Source of the DNA: Paenibacillus hemerocallicola
Lineage (GTDB): Bacteria; Bacillota; Bacilli; Paenibacillales; NBRC-103111
NCBI RefSeq assembly: GCF_006265175.1
Contig: NZ_VDCQ01000005.1
Span: forward strand, 62,001-126,000
DNA: 64,000 nucleotides
Direction: 5' to 3'
Shown: one piece after another, positions 34,930 through 43,527 of the stretch
Layout of the letters: each line of letters starts with the position of its first letter
How positions within the stretch are numbered: position 1 is the first letter of the stretch
Program-made: the position numbers and the translations under genes
The notes under the pieces: model-generated
Databases searched by the model: none
The model's input: only the letters and a program-made list of their open reading frames with translations
What the model was told of the DNA's origin: nothing

Positions 34930-36258
34930 TTGACCACCGACAAAAGGAAAAGATTGATGGGTCTTATTCTCGTCTTCTTCGTTTGTTTAGGTTGTATTTC
35001 CACTCCTTTTCAAAGCTTCGCATCGTTTCCCAACGAATTGAGGTTGTTTACGGGTCAAGGCAAAGAGCTTCATTTATCGATGCCGGTGCATGCGCAAGTA
35101 ACGGTCGATCCCAATGTCGTCAAAGTAAACGGCAATTCCCGGCATTCGTTCCAAGTCGATCTGAATGAGCCCATATCGCTGGAATCGGCCCAAAGCGGGG
35201 AGACGGAGCTGCAGCTGCGGTTGTTCGGCAAAATCCCGCTCAAGACGGTTAAAGTCAATGTCGTGCCCGATCTGAAGGTCATTCCGGGCGGGCAAACGAT
35301 CGGCGTCAAAATCAAATCGGACGGGATTATGATCGTAGGCCATCATCTGGTGAACGTGGCGGACAACAAGAAAGCATCGCCCGGCGAAGAAGCGAAAATC
35401 CAAGTCGGCGACTTGATTCAGGAAATCGACGGCACCTACATCAACGACGTCTCGAAGGTCGCCGAAATCGTCAAGAAAGCAGGGGAGCAATCCAGATCGC
35501 TGTCGCTGAAAATACGCCGCAATGATACTCATATTCGGGCGGAAATCAAACCGGCCTACGATACGTTGGATAAAGCGTACCGTCTCGGTCTCTACATCCG
35601 CGATTCCGCCGCCGGCGTCGGAACGTTAACCTTCTATGCCCCCGATCAAGGCGTATACGGAGCGTTAGGCCATGTGATTACGGACATGGATACGCAGACG
35701 CCGATTTCCGTCGGGGAAGGTCAGATCGTCCACTCCAACGTCACCTCGATCGCCAAAAGCCAAAACGGCGAGCCGGGCGAAAAACGCGCAAACTTTTTCA
35801 ACGAAAGCAAAGTGCTGGGCAATATCGAAAAAAATACCGCGTTCGGCATATTCGGCAAAATGTTCGCTTCTCCGGAGCACAGCTTGGTGAAAGAGGCCCT
35901 TCCCGTCGCTTTTGCCGAAGAAGTCAAGGAAGGCCCGGCCCAAATTTATACGGTCGTATCGGGGCAGAAGGTCGAAAAATTCGATATCGAGGTTACGCAT
36001 GTGTCCAAGCAGGAGTTTCCGGCAACGAAAGGGATGGTCATTAAAATAACCGATCCCCGCTTGCTGGATAAAACGGGAGGCATCGTTCAGGGCATGAGCG
36101 GAAGTCCGATTATCCAGAACGGAAAGATGATCGGTGCCGTTACGCACGTGTTCGTCAACGACCCGACCTCCGGTTACGGATGCTTTATCGAGTGGATGCT
36201 GCAGGATGCCGGCGTTGTCATTAGTCCGAATGGAGCAAAAAATCTTAAGGCCGGATAA
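34930..36258 (+). CDS. spoIVB: SpoIVB serine peptidase
   Basis: SpoIVB is the forespore peptidase secreted into the intermembrane space that cleaves SpoIVFA and so triggers pro-sigma-K processing. The 442-residue protein has an N-terminal membrane signal anchor (about 8-30), a PDZ domain around residues 115-185 (GEEAKIQVGDLIQEIDGTYI) and an S55 peptidase domain with the His in GALGHVITDMD and the nucleophile Ser in QGMSGSPIIQNG. The TTG start at 34930 lies behind AAAGGAG. The stop codon lies inside the loop of the terminator that ends the gene. Confidence 0.95.
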   Translation: MTTDKRKRLMGLILVFFVCLGCISTPFQSFASFPNELRLFTGQGKELHLSMPVHAQVTVDPNVVKVNGNSRHSFQVDLNEPISLESAQSGETELQLRLFGKIPLKTVKVNVVPDLKVIPGGQTIGVKIKSDGIMIVGHHLVNVADNKKASPGEEAKIQVGDLIQEIDGTYINDVSKVAEIVKKAGEQSRSLSLKIRRNDTHIRAEIKPAYDTLDKAYRLGLYIRDSAAGVGTLTFYAPDQGVYGALGHVITDMDTQTPISVGEGQIVHSNVTSIAKSQNGEPGEKRANFFNESKVLGNIEKNTAFGIFGKMFASPEHSLVKEALPVAFAEEVKEGPAQIYTVVSGQKVEKFDIEVTHVSKQEFPATKGMVIKITDPRLLDKTGGIVQGMSGSPIIQNGKMIGAVTHVFVNDPTSGYGCFIEWMLQDAGVVISPNGAKNLKAG

Positions 36259-36275
36259 GGGCCTTAAGATTTTTT
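36238..36275 (+). terminator. Terminator overlapping the 3' end of spoIVB
   Basis: A perfect 12-bp stem AATCTTAAGGCC (36241-36252) / GGCCTTAAGATT (36260-36271) is flanked by an A run and a T run. The spoIVB TAA (36256-36258) is in the loop, so the 5' half of the stem is coding sequence. Confidence 0.92.
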
Positions 36276-36283
36276 TACCTTTT

Positions 36284-36390
36284 TGTCGAACTATAAGAGA
36301 AAATAAAGAAAAATTTCATTATAGATGATTTTTCGAAAAAATAAAAGAAAAAAATTTTTCGACAGAAGGAAATTGATCTGCCTTGTCGAA
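36284..36390 (+). promoter_or_regulatory. Three 0A boxes upstream of spo0A
   Basis: The Spo0A-P box TGTCGAA occurs at 36284-36290 and 36384-36390, and its complement TTCGACA at 36358-36364. The first lies just after the spoIVB terminator; the last overlaps the sigma-H promoter. A symmetric TTTTTCGAAAAA at 36329-36340 may be a weak fourth site. Confidence 0.75.
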
Positions 36391-36393
36391 AAT
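36365..36393 (+). promoter_or_regulatory. Sigma-H promoter of spo0A
   Basis: GAAGGAAAT (36365-36373), 11 bases, then GTCGAAAAT (36385-36393) matches the sigma-H consensus RNAGGAWWW-N11-RNNGAATWW with one core mismatch. A 0A box overlaps the minus-10, consistent with autoregulated sporulation induction. Confidence 0.68.
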
Positions 36394-36446
36394 ATTTAGT
36401 AGTGGAATAAAACCATCACATTTTACAACAATTGAAGGAGGATATG

Positions 36447-37244
36447 ATGTTGCAAAAGATCGAAGTGTTATTGGCCGATGACAACCGGGAATTTACTAAC
36501 CTGCTTTCCGAATTTATCTCCGAGCAAGACGATATGGTGGTGGCCGGCGTCGCATATAACGGGAATGAAGTGCTCTCTTATATCGAGCTCAACAATAAAG
36601 CCCCGGACGTGCTCATTCTCGATATCATCATGCCGCATCTCGACGGGCTTGGCGTGCTGGAGAAGCTGCGCGAGATGAATTTGAACCCGCAGCCGAAAAT
36701 CATCATGCTGACCGCGTTCGGTCAAGAAAACATCACGCAAAAAGCGGTCCAGCTGGGCGCCTCCTATTACATATTAAAACCTTTCGATATGGAAATTTTG
36801 ACGAATCGGATTCGTCAGCTTGTCACCAATACGAGTCCGATGACTTCCCATATCTCGATGAAGCCGAATGTCGTACCGATTACGAAGGGCAGAAATCTCG
36901 ACGCGAACATCACGAGCATCATTCACGAAATCGGAGTGCCCGCGCATATTAAAGGGTATCAATATTTGCGGGAAGCGATTACGATGGTGTACAACAATAT
37001 CGAAATATTGGGAGCCATTACGAAAACGCTCTATCCGGCCATTGCCGACAAATACAAAACGACCCCCAGCCGTGTCGAGCGCGCCATCCGCCACGCGATC
37101 GAAGTCGCTTGGACGCGCGGCAATATCGACAGCATCAGCCACCTGTTCGGCTACACGATCAACATCAGCAAGTCGAAGCCGACCAATAGCGAGTTCATCG
37201 CGATGGTGGCGGACAAGCTGAGGATCGAGCATAAAGTGTCGTGA
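36447..37244 (+). CDS. spo0A: Sporulation master response regulator Spo0A
   Basis: Spo0A, phosphorylated by the phosphorelay, decides entry into sporulation. The protein (about 265 residues) has a receiver domain with acidic residues ADDN (10-13), phospho-acceptor Asp59 in [12 protein letters not shown], switch Thr in MLTAFGQ and Lys in ILKPFDME. The C-terminal domain has [22 protein letters not shown] and the recognition helix [15 protein letters not shown]. Start codon is uncertain among ATG 36444, ATG 36447 and TTG 36450; 36447 gives a five-base gap from AAGGAGG. It has its own sigma-H/0A-box promoter and a terminator. Confidence 0.97.
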   Translation: MLQKIEVLLADDNREFTNLLSEFISEQDDMVVAGVAYNGNEVLSYIELNNKAPDVLILDIIMPHLDGLGVLEKLREMNLNPQPKIIMLTAFGQENITQKAVQLGASYYILKPFDMEILTNRIRQLVTNTSPMTSHISMKPNVVPITKGRNLDANITSIIHEIGVPAHIKGYQYLREAITMVYNNIEILGAITKTLYPAIADKYKTTPSRVERAIRHAIEVAWTRGNIDSISHLFGYTINISKSKPTNSEFIAMVADKLRIEHKVS

Positions 37245-37271
37245 AAGGGTAAGGAGTTTTAGAACACAATA

Positions 37272-37326
37272 AAATGCCGCTAATTTACTGGTTCCTTAAA
37301 AACCTTTAAAGGAGCGGCATTTTTTA
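37272..37326 (+). terminator. Terminator after spo0A
   Basis: AAATGCCGCT (37272-37281) pairs perfectly with AGCGGCATTT (37313-37322), followed by a T run. The 31-base loop contains a further CCTTTAAAGG palindrome. Confidence 0.85.
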
Positions 37327-37377
37327 CTATTCTAGTCGGGACTCGCACAGCGGAGCAATGGATTGAGGAGGTGTGTC

Positions 37378-37761
37378 ATGGACACTACTGCCAAGATTAT
37401 TATTGCACTTGTCGTATTATCCATCCTCACAGCTTCCATTACGATGGTCAGAGCAATGAAGCTCATCCGCTCGAATAAAGCGGAATTGAACAAACGGAAA
37501 CAAATATTGACGAACGGGATCGACGCTCGGGCGACGATCAACTCGATCCGGCAAACGAACTCGAGACTTGACGAACAGCCGGTCGTATTGCTCGATTTGA
37601 CTTTGACCAAAGAAAACGGCGAAATCGTAAATGCGGTAATCAGAACCGCCATTCCGGTCGTCCATATTCCGGATTTCCAAAAAGGCAAACAGATTGGAGT
37701 GAAATATATGGTAAAAGACAATCAGCTGCTGGTTGAACCCGTAGACTCCTATTTGCCGTAA
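37378..37761 (+). CDS. Membrane-anchored hypothetical protein
   Basis: I do not recognise this 127-residue protein. It has one N-terminal helix (about residues 6-24, IIIALVVLSILTASITM) and then a basic linker and a small domain that alternates short beta strands (ARATINSIRQT, VVLLDLTLT, GVKYMVKDNQLLVEP), suggesting a beta-barrel such as an OB-like fold. ATG at 37378 follows TGAGGAGGTG. It stands alone between spo0A and a repeat-rich region. Confidence 0.75.
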   Translation: MDTTAKIIIALVVLSILTASITMVRAMKLIRSNKAELNKRKQILTNGIDARATINSIRQTNSRLDEQPVVLLDLTLTKENGEIVNAVIRTAIPVVHIPDFQKGKQIGVKYMVKDNQLLVEPVDSYLP

Positions 37762-37830
37762 ACGTTAAAAACGACGACAACATGATCCGTATACGAGTTT
37801 GGGGAGGACGTGACAAGGCGTTGCCTTTAT

Positions 37831-38032
37831 ATAACGGCATTGGATTCCGCTATTGTCTCGATTTTCGCTACACTCCTGAATATAACGGCACATGCTTCCG
37901 TTATTTCGAGCTCACGGTGTGAAAAGAGGTGCTTGACAGCGGAATAGAGGAATCGTTTTCCTTTATTTTGCTGACGGCACTGCTTTTCGGTGCAATAGCA
38001 TACGCAATTTCCGCTATTGTCTCGATAAGCGG
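37831..38032 (+). repeat. Intergenic hairpin repeats (TTCCGCTATTGTCTCGAT family)
   Basis: The 412-base gap 37762-38173 has no supported gene. An 18-base sequence ending the first unit (37845-37862) recurs exactly at 38009-38026. Hairpin-type units begin at 37831 (ATAACGG...CCGCTAT) and 37882 (ATAACGG/CCGTTAT, perfect 7 bp). A third copy forms CCGCT/AGCGG at 38011-38032. The style resembles the repeat array at 47786-47970, so it is probably a dispersed family. Confidence 0.6.
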
Positions 38033-38121
38033 TATCGCGAACGAAGGATTGGGTGCCAATCGTTCAACGATCGCGCGTGGCGTGTACTTCTGTAGGCGAA
38101 ATATGCTGCTGTCGTAGAATA

Positions 38122-38167
38122 CCGCAAAATCATCATGCGACATGGACCGATGATTTTGCGGCTTTTT
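38122..38167. terminator. Strong hairpin terminator at the end of the GH31-like/AraC gene
   Basis: CCGCAAAATCATC (38122-38134) and GATGATTTTGCGG (38149-38161) form a perfect 13-bp stem. CTTTTT follows on the plus strand, seven bases before the end of the minus-strand gene at 38174. It best stops plus-strand transcripts and may also end the minus-strand one. Confidence 0.75.
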
Positions 38168-38173
38168 GGTTTG

Positions 38174-41122
38174 TCATTCCTTTTTGTTGCGGAAATGGAT
38201 CGGTGCTTGCCCCCAATAGTGGCTGTAGACGCGAGAGAAATGACTGGCATCCTGAAATCCGCTCGCCGCCGCTGCTTCATATACTTTCATGCCGGATTCG
38301 AGCAACGCTTTGGCCCGCTGCATCCGCTGCTGAAGCACGTAATCGGAGAAGGGGAGACCGATCTCCTTCTTGAACAGACGGCTCAAATAAACGGGATGGA
38401 TCCCGCCCCGGTCGGCAGCCTCCTGCAAAGACAGCTTCTTGTGAAGCTCCCGCTGCACAAGGGCGACGGTCTCGCGAATAATCGGATGCCTTACCGACTC
38501 GACCGTTCTCTTCGCCGCGGAAATCACTTCTCCCGCCAATTGAAGCAGCAGCGAGAAGCCCTGCTCCGGAGCCCGGATGTCCGCGTGCGACAGAGGGTTG
38601 GCAATGTCGGAACCGAAGCCGTCGTCAAAGCTCCAGCCTCGACGTTCCGCATGGCGGATTAACAGCAGACAACCGTCGAGCAGGTGCGTCCGCCAATGGT
38701 CGGAGGGCGAGCCGGAGACGTTCATTTTGCCGTTCCACCATGAGGTTAAGGCGGCTTCAACTTCGGCCAGGACGCAGGTGTCCAACGCGATATGGAGCCA
38801 TTGGACGGAATCGTCGCGGGTCTCGTCCGTGCCTCTTCCTGAAAGCGGCAGCGATTCGGCGCTGTCTTGCTTTTGCACGTTCGACTGTTCCGGCTCCGGG
38901 GAACGATAGCCGATTTCGATCCGGAGCGGCTCTCCGTCGTTCGGTGCTTCCTCGGCAAACAGCCGGAGCGTGCCTGCGGTCCGATCGAATTTCCAACCGG
39001 TCAGAGGATTTCTTCGAGCGGAGCTCGGCGTTTGCTCCAAGCTCCGTTCTCCACCAAGATGAACCGCCGCCGGTTTTTCGTCAGTATGCACGATCACCTC
39101 GTAGCCGCGATGCTGCGGCATACCCACATAAGTTCCTCCGCGCCGCCAAATACGAATCTCGATCCGATCTCCGACTGCCTCGCATCGTATGCGGGTAGTC
39201 GATACCCGACCATCCTCATATTCGAAGCTGACGCCGTCATCCTCGCGCAGTACGGTCTCGTTAAATCCATGCGGATAAACGTGCAGCACGATCCGTTCCG
39301 CGCTTGTTTGACCGATAAAGTCCATATCCGGCCGCATCGGTATAATCGCTCCCGCACGTACGAAAAGCGGACCGCCCGCATGCTCGGGCACCTTGTAATC
39401 GATCGCAGCCGGACCTTCGAAGCGATCTCCCGTCCAATAGTCGATCCAAACGCCTTTCGGCAAATAGACGAGGTTGGTGAAAACGGCCACAAGCAATTCC
39501 GCGCCAAGCATGTATTGGCTGCTCAAGCGGCGGCAATTCGGGTCGTCCGGAAAGGCGAGCGGCATCGCCCTGGCAATGGGCATACCCGTCAGCGAAGCCG
39601 TATGCGCGGTCGAATACAAGTAGGGCAACAGTCTGTAGCGCAGACGCGCATACAAGCGGAACAGCCCGCGCTGCTTTTCTTCCAGAAAGCACGGATGGCG
39701 GAAATGTCTGCCGGAATTGTTTTGCGCCCAAGGCAGCAAAAAACCGGCATGAATGCCTTCCGGCTCGTCTACGTGCATATGAATCGCCGTATGCACATGG
39801 CCGGATAAACCGGAATTTAGCGCGGAAATGACGGCTGTCGACCGCAAACCGTATTTTCCGCATTCGGTGGCGGTAAACTGCTGCATGCCGGTATAGCCGA
39901 CCACGGCGTGAATCATCGGCCGTTTGCCGGTTTTTGCGCGGTAGCCCTCGTACATTTGCTTGCCGAGCAAAATCGGATACAGGTTATGCAGCTCGTTATC
40001 CGACATTCCGTTGGCGTAGCGCCGGTCGGGATGCGGAATCGTCTGATTTTGACTCGGAACTTTGAACGCGTCGACGCCGTCGTCGATAAAGGCGAGCAAT
40101 TGGTCGAACCATGCTTTTTCCGTTTCCCCGCCCGATGACGACGAAGGAAGGTCTGCCGGCCGTCCCTCCAAGGCGGTAACGTCATGATCGCACGAAAGCA
40201 ATAGACTGAGCTTGAAGCCGTGCCTGTGCAGCGTATCGATGAACGCGGACGATTCGCTGCCCGGGTCGGATGAAATAACGAGGCGGCGTGTATCCCCGGG
40301 TCCGCTTCCGGAGCCGTCCGGAACCGCGGCCGTCCAGCCGTCCGACAGGCCGATCAGATCGCATGGAATCCCCTCTTGACGGAACTTCAGAGCATCCTCC
40401 ACAATTTGCCTGCCGCCCGATTCCACGCTGCAAAAATAATGAAGGCCGTACGCCCACATCGGCAGCAGTCGAGGTTTACCGGCTATATCGGTATAACGGT
40501 TCATCAGTTGTTCATAGCCGTTTCCGCAAATAAGATAAAAATCGAGCTCGCCTTCCGGACCGGAGATCAGAATACGATCCTTGCTCTCCTTCCCGATGTC
40601 GATGGAATGCTTCCAAGAAGTATTCATCAAGACGGCCCAACCCCGGCTGCTCATGAGGAACGGAACCGGGGAATGGAAATTGGTCCCGGCGACCCACATA
40701 TCCGCCTTCTGGCCTCGCCGATCGATCCGGTCGGGAGCCACGTCCCCGAGTCCGTATATCGCTTCTTCTTCGAGAAGGGCCAACCGCATGCCGAAGCCGG
40801 CCGAAGCCGAGGACCATGGAGCCTCGGTCGTGCAAACGCAGGCGTTCCCGTCGCTATCGTTCCAGCGAAATTGTCCGTCCGTCGATTCGACGCACAGTTT
40901 TGCCGCTTCGGTATGCACGGAGATCGTATTTCCGTCGCGTTCAGTCGAGTACGGAACGCGATCGCGGGGCTGGCCGACAACGCCATAACGGACTAGAGCC
41001 GGTTCGGGAAATAATCCGGTATCGTTCAGCCGGATCCGGTATGTATGAGGGGCTACGGGATTTATGAGCATCCAACCGCCCTGATCCAATTCGAACAAAA
41101 AGCCGTTTGCTTGCCGACTCAT
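38174..41122 (-). CDS. Degenerate GH31-like glycosidase fused to AraC-type DNA-binding domain
   Basis: About 740 N-terminal residues have the GH31 alpha-glucosidase/xylosidase order: a beta-rich N-terminal domain, a TIM-barrel (IYGLGDVAPDRIDRRG, PMWAYGLHYFCS, DGVDAFKVPSQN, GMSDNELHNLYP) and C-terminal beta domains (LPKGVWIDYWTGDRFEG). Residues about 880-982 form an AraC HTH pair (SLQEAADRGGIHPVYLSRLF and SHFSRVYSHYW). The motif that holds the nucleophile, normally FKTDFGE, reads FKVPSQN, and the WGGD acid/base motif is absent (ATECGKYG). The fold is therefore likely kept for sugar binding, not hydrolysis. ATG 41122 is chosen; GTG 41131 is possible. It is divergent from two Gfo/Idh genes. Confidence 0.88.
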   Translation of the reverse strand: MSRQANGFLFELDQGGWMLINPVAPHTYRIRLNDTGLFPEPALVRYGVVGQPRDRVPYSTERDGNTISVHTEAAKLCVESTDGQFRWNDSDGNACVCTTEAPWSSASAGFGMRLALLEEEAIYGLGDVAPDRIDRRGQKADMWVAGTNFHSPVPFLMSSRGWAVLMNTSWKHSIDIGKESKDRILISGPEGELDFYLICGNGYEQLMNRYTDIAGKPRLLPMWAYGLHYFCSVESGGRQIVEDALKFRQEGIPCDLIGLSDGWTAAVPDGSGSGPGDTRRLVISSDPGSESSAFIDTLHRHGFKLSLLLSCDHDVTALEGRPADLPSSSSGGETEKAWFDQLLAFIDDGVDAFKVPSQNQTIPHPDRRYANGMSDNELHNLYPILLGKQMYEGYRAKTGKRPMIHAVVGYTGMQQFTATECGKYGLRSTAVISALNSGLSGHVHTAIHMHVDEPEGIHAGFLLPWAQNNSGRHFRHPCFLEEKQRGLFRLYARLRYRLLPYLYSTAHTASLTGMPIARAMPLAFPDDPNCRRLSSQYMLGAELLVAVFTNLVYLPKGVWIDYWTGDRFEGPAAIDYKVPEHAGGPLFVRAGAIIPMRPDMDFIGQTSAERIVLHVYPHGFNETVLREDDGVSFEYEDGRVSTTRIRCEAVGDRIEIRIWRRGGTYVGMPQHRGYEVIVHTDEKPAAVHLGGERSLEQTPSSARRNPLTGWKFDRTAGTLRLFAEEAPNDGEPLRIEIGYRSPEPEQSNVQKQDSAESLPLSGRGTDETRDDSVQWLHIALDTCVLAEVEAALTSWWNGKMNVSGSPSDHWRTHLLDGCLLLIRHAERRGWSFDDGFGSDIANPLSHADIRAPEQGFSLLLQLAGEVISAAKRTVESVRHPIIRETVALVQRELHKKLSLQEAADRGGIHPVYLSRLFKKEIGLPFSDYVLQQRMQRAKALLESGMKVYEAAAASGFQDASHFSRVYSHYWGQAPIHFRNKKE

Positions 41123-41184
41123 CGGCTTCACCCCCGTCTCTCCCCATCATATCATGCTAGGTCGAAGGAGGATATAAGTAAAGG

Positions 41185-41205
41185 TTATGAACCGTCATGA
41201 ATCGA
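41185..41205 (+). promoter_or_regulatory. Direct repeat in the divergent GH31-like/AraC - dehydrogenase promoter region
   Basis: TTATGAACCG (from 41185) and TCATGAATCG (from 41196) repeat an ATGAA core ten bases apart, one helical turn. AraC-family dimers or two-HTH monomers bind such direct repeats. The link to the neighbouring regulator is inference. Confidence 0.35.
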
Positions 41206-41330
41206 TCGATAAAAGGTTTACAATAGCAAAGAAAATGTCATTTCGGTTACGTATACGGTCGACGCCCTTTTTGTTATTCTGTAGTACGAAAGCAGCAAAA
41301 CATACGGAAAATGCGGGGAGACGGTAGCGA

Positions 41331-42347
41331 ATGTCTTATCGGTTTGGGGTTGTCGGTTGTCGTCACGGACACATTCAAAGCTTTATCGCGGATATGCTGG
41401 ACAGGGGGCATACTTGCGCCGGAATATATGATCCCGAAGATTGGAAGCTTGCGCGCCAATATGCGGAACGTTTCAACATTCCGATCGTAGAGCGTGCGGA
41501 GGAATTGTTGAATCGTAACGTACATATTGTCGGATCCTCGGCGGTCAACAATGAGAAAATCGATCTGATCGAAGCTTGCGAACGGAACGGCCAACATCTA
41601 CTGCTCGACAAGCCGGCCGTTACCGACCGGTCCGGACTTCAGCGGCTCGAAGCCGTCGTCCGGCGCGGCGCGATTCAGATCGGAATGATGCTGCCGAAGC
41701 GATTCTGGGGCTACTTGACCGCATTGAAAAGGGAAATCGAGTCGGGCGCTTTGGGGCAGCTCGTTACGATTTATATTAGCAGTCCCCACAAGCTGATGCC
41801 CGCTTCGCGCGATGCGTGGCATTTCTCCAAAGAGCGCAACGGCGGAGTGCTCATCGACCTGCTTATTCACGATATGGACTTGCTGCGCTGGCTGACGGGC
41901 CAAGAGATCGTGATGACGCAAAGCGTCATGTCGAAAACCATTTTGCCCGAATACCCCGATTTTTACGATGCCGCATGCGTGCAGGTCGTGATGGGAGACG
42001 GCACCTCGGCCCAGCTGTATGCGGATTGGCATACGCCGGCGAACAACAAGGACGGGCGCTACAGCCGCATCGTCATCGCGGGGACGGAAGGGTATGCGGA
42101 GTACGGAGTTTGTTACGATCCGGCAGAAGGGAAAGAAAAGACGCGGCTGCGCATCACGCGCGGCGACGGACCGGATCAAGGCGGGATTTATTTGCAGCCG
42201 GATGCGGATTCGTCTACGGCATTGAGCGATTTTCTTGATCGCGTGGAAGGCAAACCGGGCTCGTTTACGCACCAGGACATCGTAGCGGCCAGCAGGGCGA
42301 CGATCGAAGCGGACGAGCAGGCGGTTATACGGAATCGTTTTGCATAA
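41331..42347 (+). CDS. Gfo/Idh/MocA family oxidoreductase (first of pair)
   Basis: This is an NAD(P)-dependent sugar or inositol dehydrogenase-like protein of 338 residues. The N-terminal Rossmann fold starts FGVVGCRHGHIQSF, and the family EKP motif appears as DKPAVT near residues 92-97. The C-terminal domain has NGGVLIDLLIHDMDLLRWLTG, where His is the likely catalytic residue. The glycine motif is atypical (GCRHGH). It is followed 21 bases later by a second family member and preceded by a 200-base region shared with the divergent GH31-like/AraC gene. Substrate is unknown. Confidence 0.87.
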   Translation: MSYRFGVVGCRHGHIQSFIADMLDRGHTCAGIYDPEDWKLARQYAERFNIPIVERAEELLNRNVHIVGSSAVNNEKIDLIEACERNGQHLLLDKPAVTDRSGLQRLEAVVRRGAIQIGMMLPKRFWGYLTALKREIESGALGQLVTIYISSPHKLMPASRDAWHFSKERNGGVLIDLLIHDMDLLRWLTGQEIVMTQSVMSKTILPEYPDFYDAACVQVVMGDGTSAQLYADWHTPANNKDGRYSRIVIAGTEGYAEYGVCYDPAEGKEKTRLRITRGDGPDQGGIYLQPDADSSTALSDFLDRVEGKPGSFTHQDIVAASRATIEADEQAVIRNRFA

Positions 42348-42368
42348 ATTGAAGGGGGATATCACGAT

Positions 42369-43418
42369 ATGAACAAGAAACGGGACAAATCGAACGTAGG
42401 GGCGGCCGTCATCGGACTCGGACGCGGCCGTGCACACATCGAAGCGCTTATCCGGGCGGAGGGCGCAGAGCTGTTGGCGGTTTGCGACAAAAACAAGGAA
42501 ACGGCGGAACGGTTCGCCGCCAAGTATGAGGTCGACGCCTATACCGATCTCGGAGAAATGCTGAAGCGCGACGACATCGATCTCGTTCACGTCTGCACTC
42601 CGAGCGGCCTTCATACCGAGATGCTGCTGCAAATCGCCGAAGCGGGCAAGCATGCGATTACGGAGAAGCCGCTCGATATAACGCTTGAACGGATCGACCG
42701 CGCCATCGAAGCGTTCGCCACGCGGCAGCTGCAGCTCGGATGCATTTTCCAAATCCGGCTGATGCCCGCCGTACTTGAGATGAAGCAGGCCATCGACGCC
42801 GGACGTCTGGGCAAGCCGATGTTGGCGAACGCGCAAGTCAAATGGTTCCGAACCCAGGAATATTATGACCAGAACGGCGGCTGGAGAGGCACGTGGGCAT
42901 GGGACGGCGGCGGATCGCTGATGAATCAGGCTGTTCATACGATCGATTTGCTACAATGGATGATGGGTCCGGTCCAATCCGTAGTCGGTCATACGCAGGT
43001 GAGTGCGCATCGGATCGAAACGGAGGATTTGGGCGTGGCGCTGGTCAAGTTCAGGAACGGGGCGCTTGCTACGATCGTAGGCACGACGGCGGCTTATCCG
43101 GGGTTTGGCACCTCGCTCGAAATTTTTGGTACGGACGGCGGAATCGCGATGAAGGACAACCTGATTACGGAGTGGAAAATACGAGGAGACGATATGGCGG
43201 CGGAAGAGGCGGATATGCGGCGGAAGTTCGGAGACGACAAAGCCGCTCCGCCGGCGGACACGACCTATGTGCAAATTCAGGATATGATCGATGCCGTGCG
43301 CAATAATCGGGCCCCTCTCATTACCGGCAGAGAAGGACGCGATGCTGTAGAAATCGTGCTGGCCATATACGAATCCGCCCGTGCGGGGAAAGAAATTGAA
43401 TTGCCGTTAAAATCTTAA
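42369..43418 (+). CDS. Gfo/Idh/MocA family oxidoreductase (second of pair)
   Basis: The 349-residue protein has a canonical Rossmann start (AAVIGLGRGRAHIEAL), the EKP motif TEKPLDITLE near residues 97-106 and the catalytic block GGGSLMNQAVHTIDLLQWMMG near 177-197. The C-terminal half is the usual open beta-sheet domain. It is co-transcribed with the preceding paralogue (21-base gap) and ends in a terminator. Pairs of these enzymes often work on a sugar and its keto form in turn; the substrate cannot be read here. Confidence 0.9.
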   Translation: MNKKRDKSNVGAAVIGLGRGRAHIEALIRAEGAELLAVCDKNKETAERFAAKYEVDAYTDLGEMLKRDDIDLVHVCTPSGLHTEMLLQIAEAGKHAITEKPLDITLERIDRAIEAFATRQLQLGCIFQIRLMPAVLEMKQAIDAGRLGKPMLANAQVKWFRTQEYYDQNGGWRGTWAWDGGGSLMNQAVHTIDLLQWMMGPVQSVVGHTQVSAHRIETEDLGVALVKFRNGALATIVGTTAAYPGFGTSLEIFGTDGGIAMKDNLITEWKIRGDDMAAEEADMRRKFGDDKAAPPADTTYVQIQDMIDAVRNNRAPLITGREGRDAVEIVLAIYESARAGKEIELPLKS

Positions 43419-43429
43419 CCCGTTCATGC

Positions 43430-43468
43430 AAAAGCCGCTTCCCCGACATGGAGGAAACGGCTTTTATT
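43430..43468 (+). terminator. Terminator after the dehydrogenase pair
   Basis: AAAAGCCG (43430-43437) pairs with CGGCTTTT (43458-43465), with inner TTCC/GGAA pairing, followed by ATTTAA. It begins 12 bases after the stop. Confidence 0.8.
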
Positions 43469-43527
43469 TAAGTCGCGGAAATGGACGGGATTCCACCTGA
43501 CACTCATCCATGGAAATGTCTCAATGG

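Noticed and set aside
38174-41122. Annotation as an active alpha-glucosidase or alpha-xylosidase
   Set aside because: Both catalytic carboxylate motifs of GH31 are missing, and a complete AraC domain is fused at the C-terminus.
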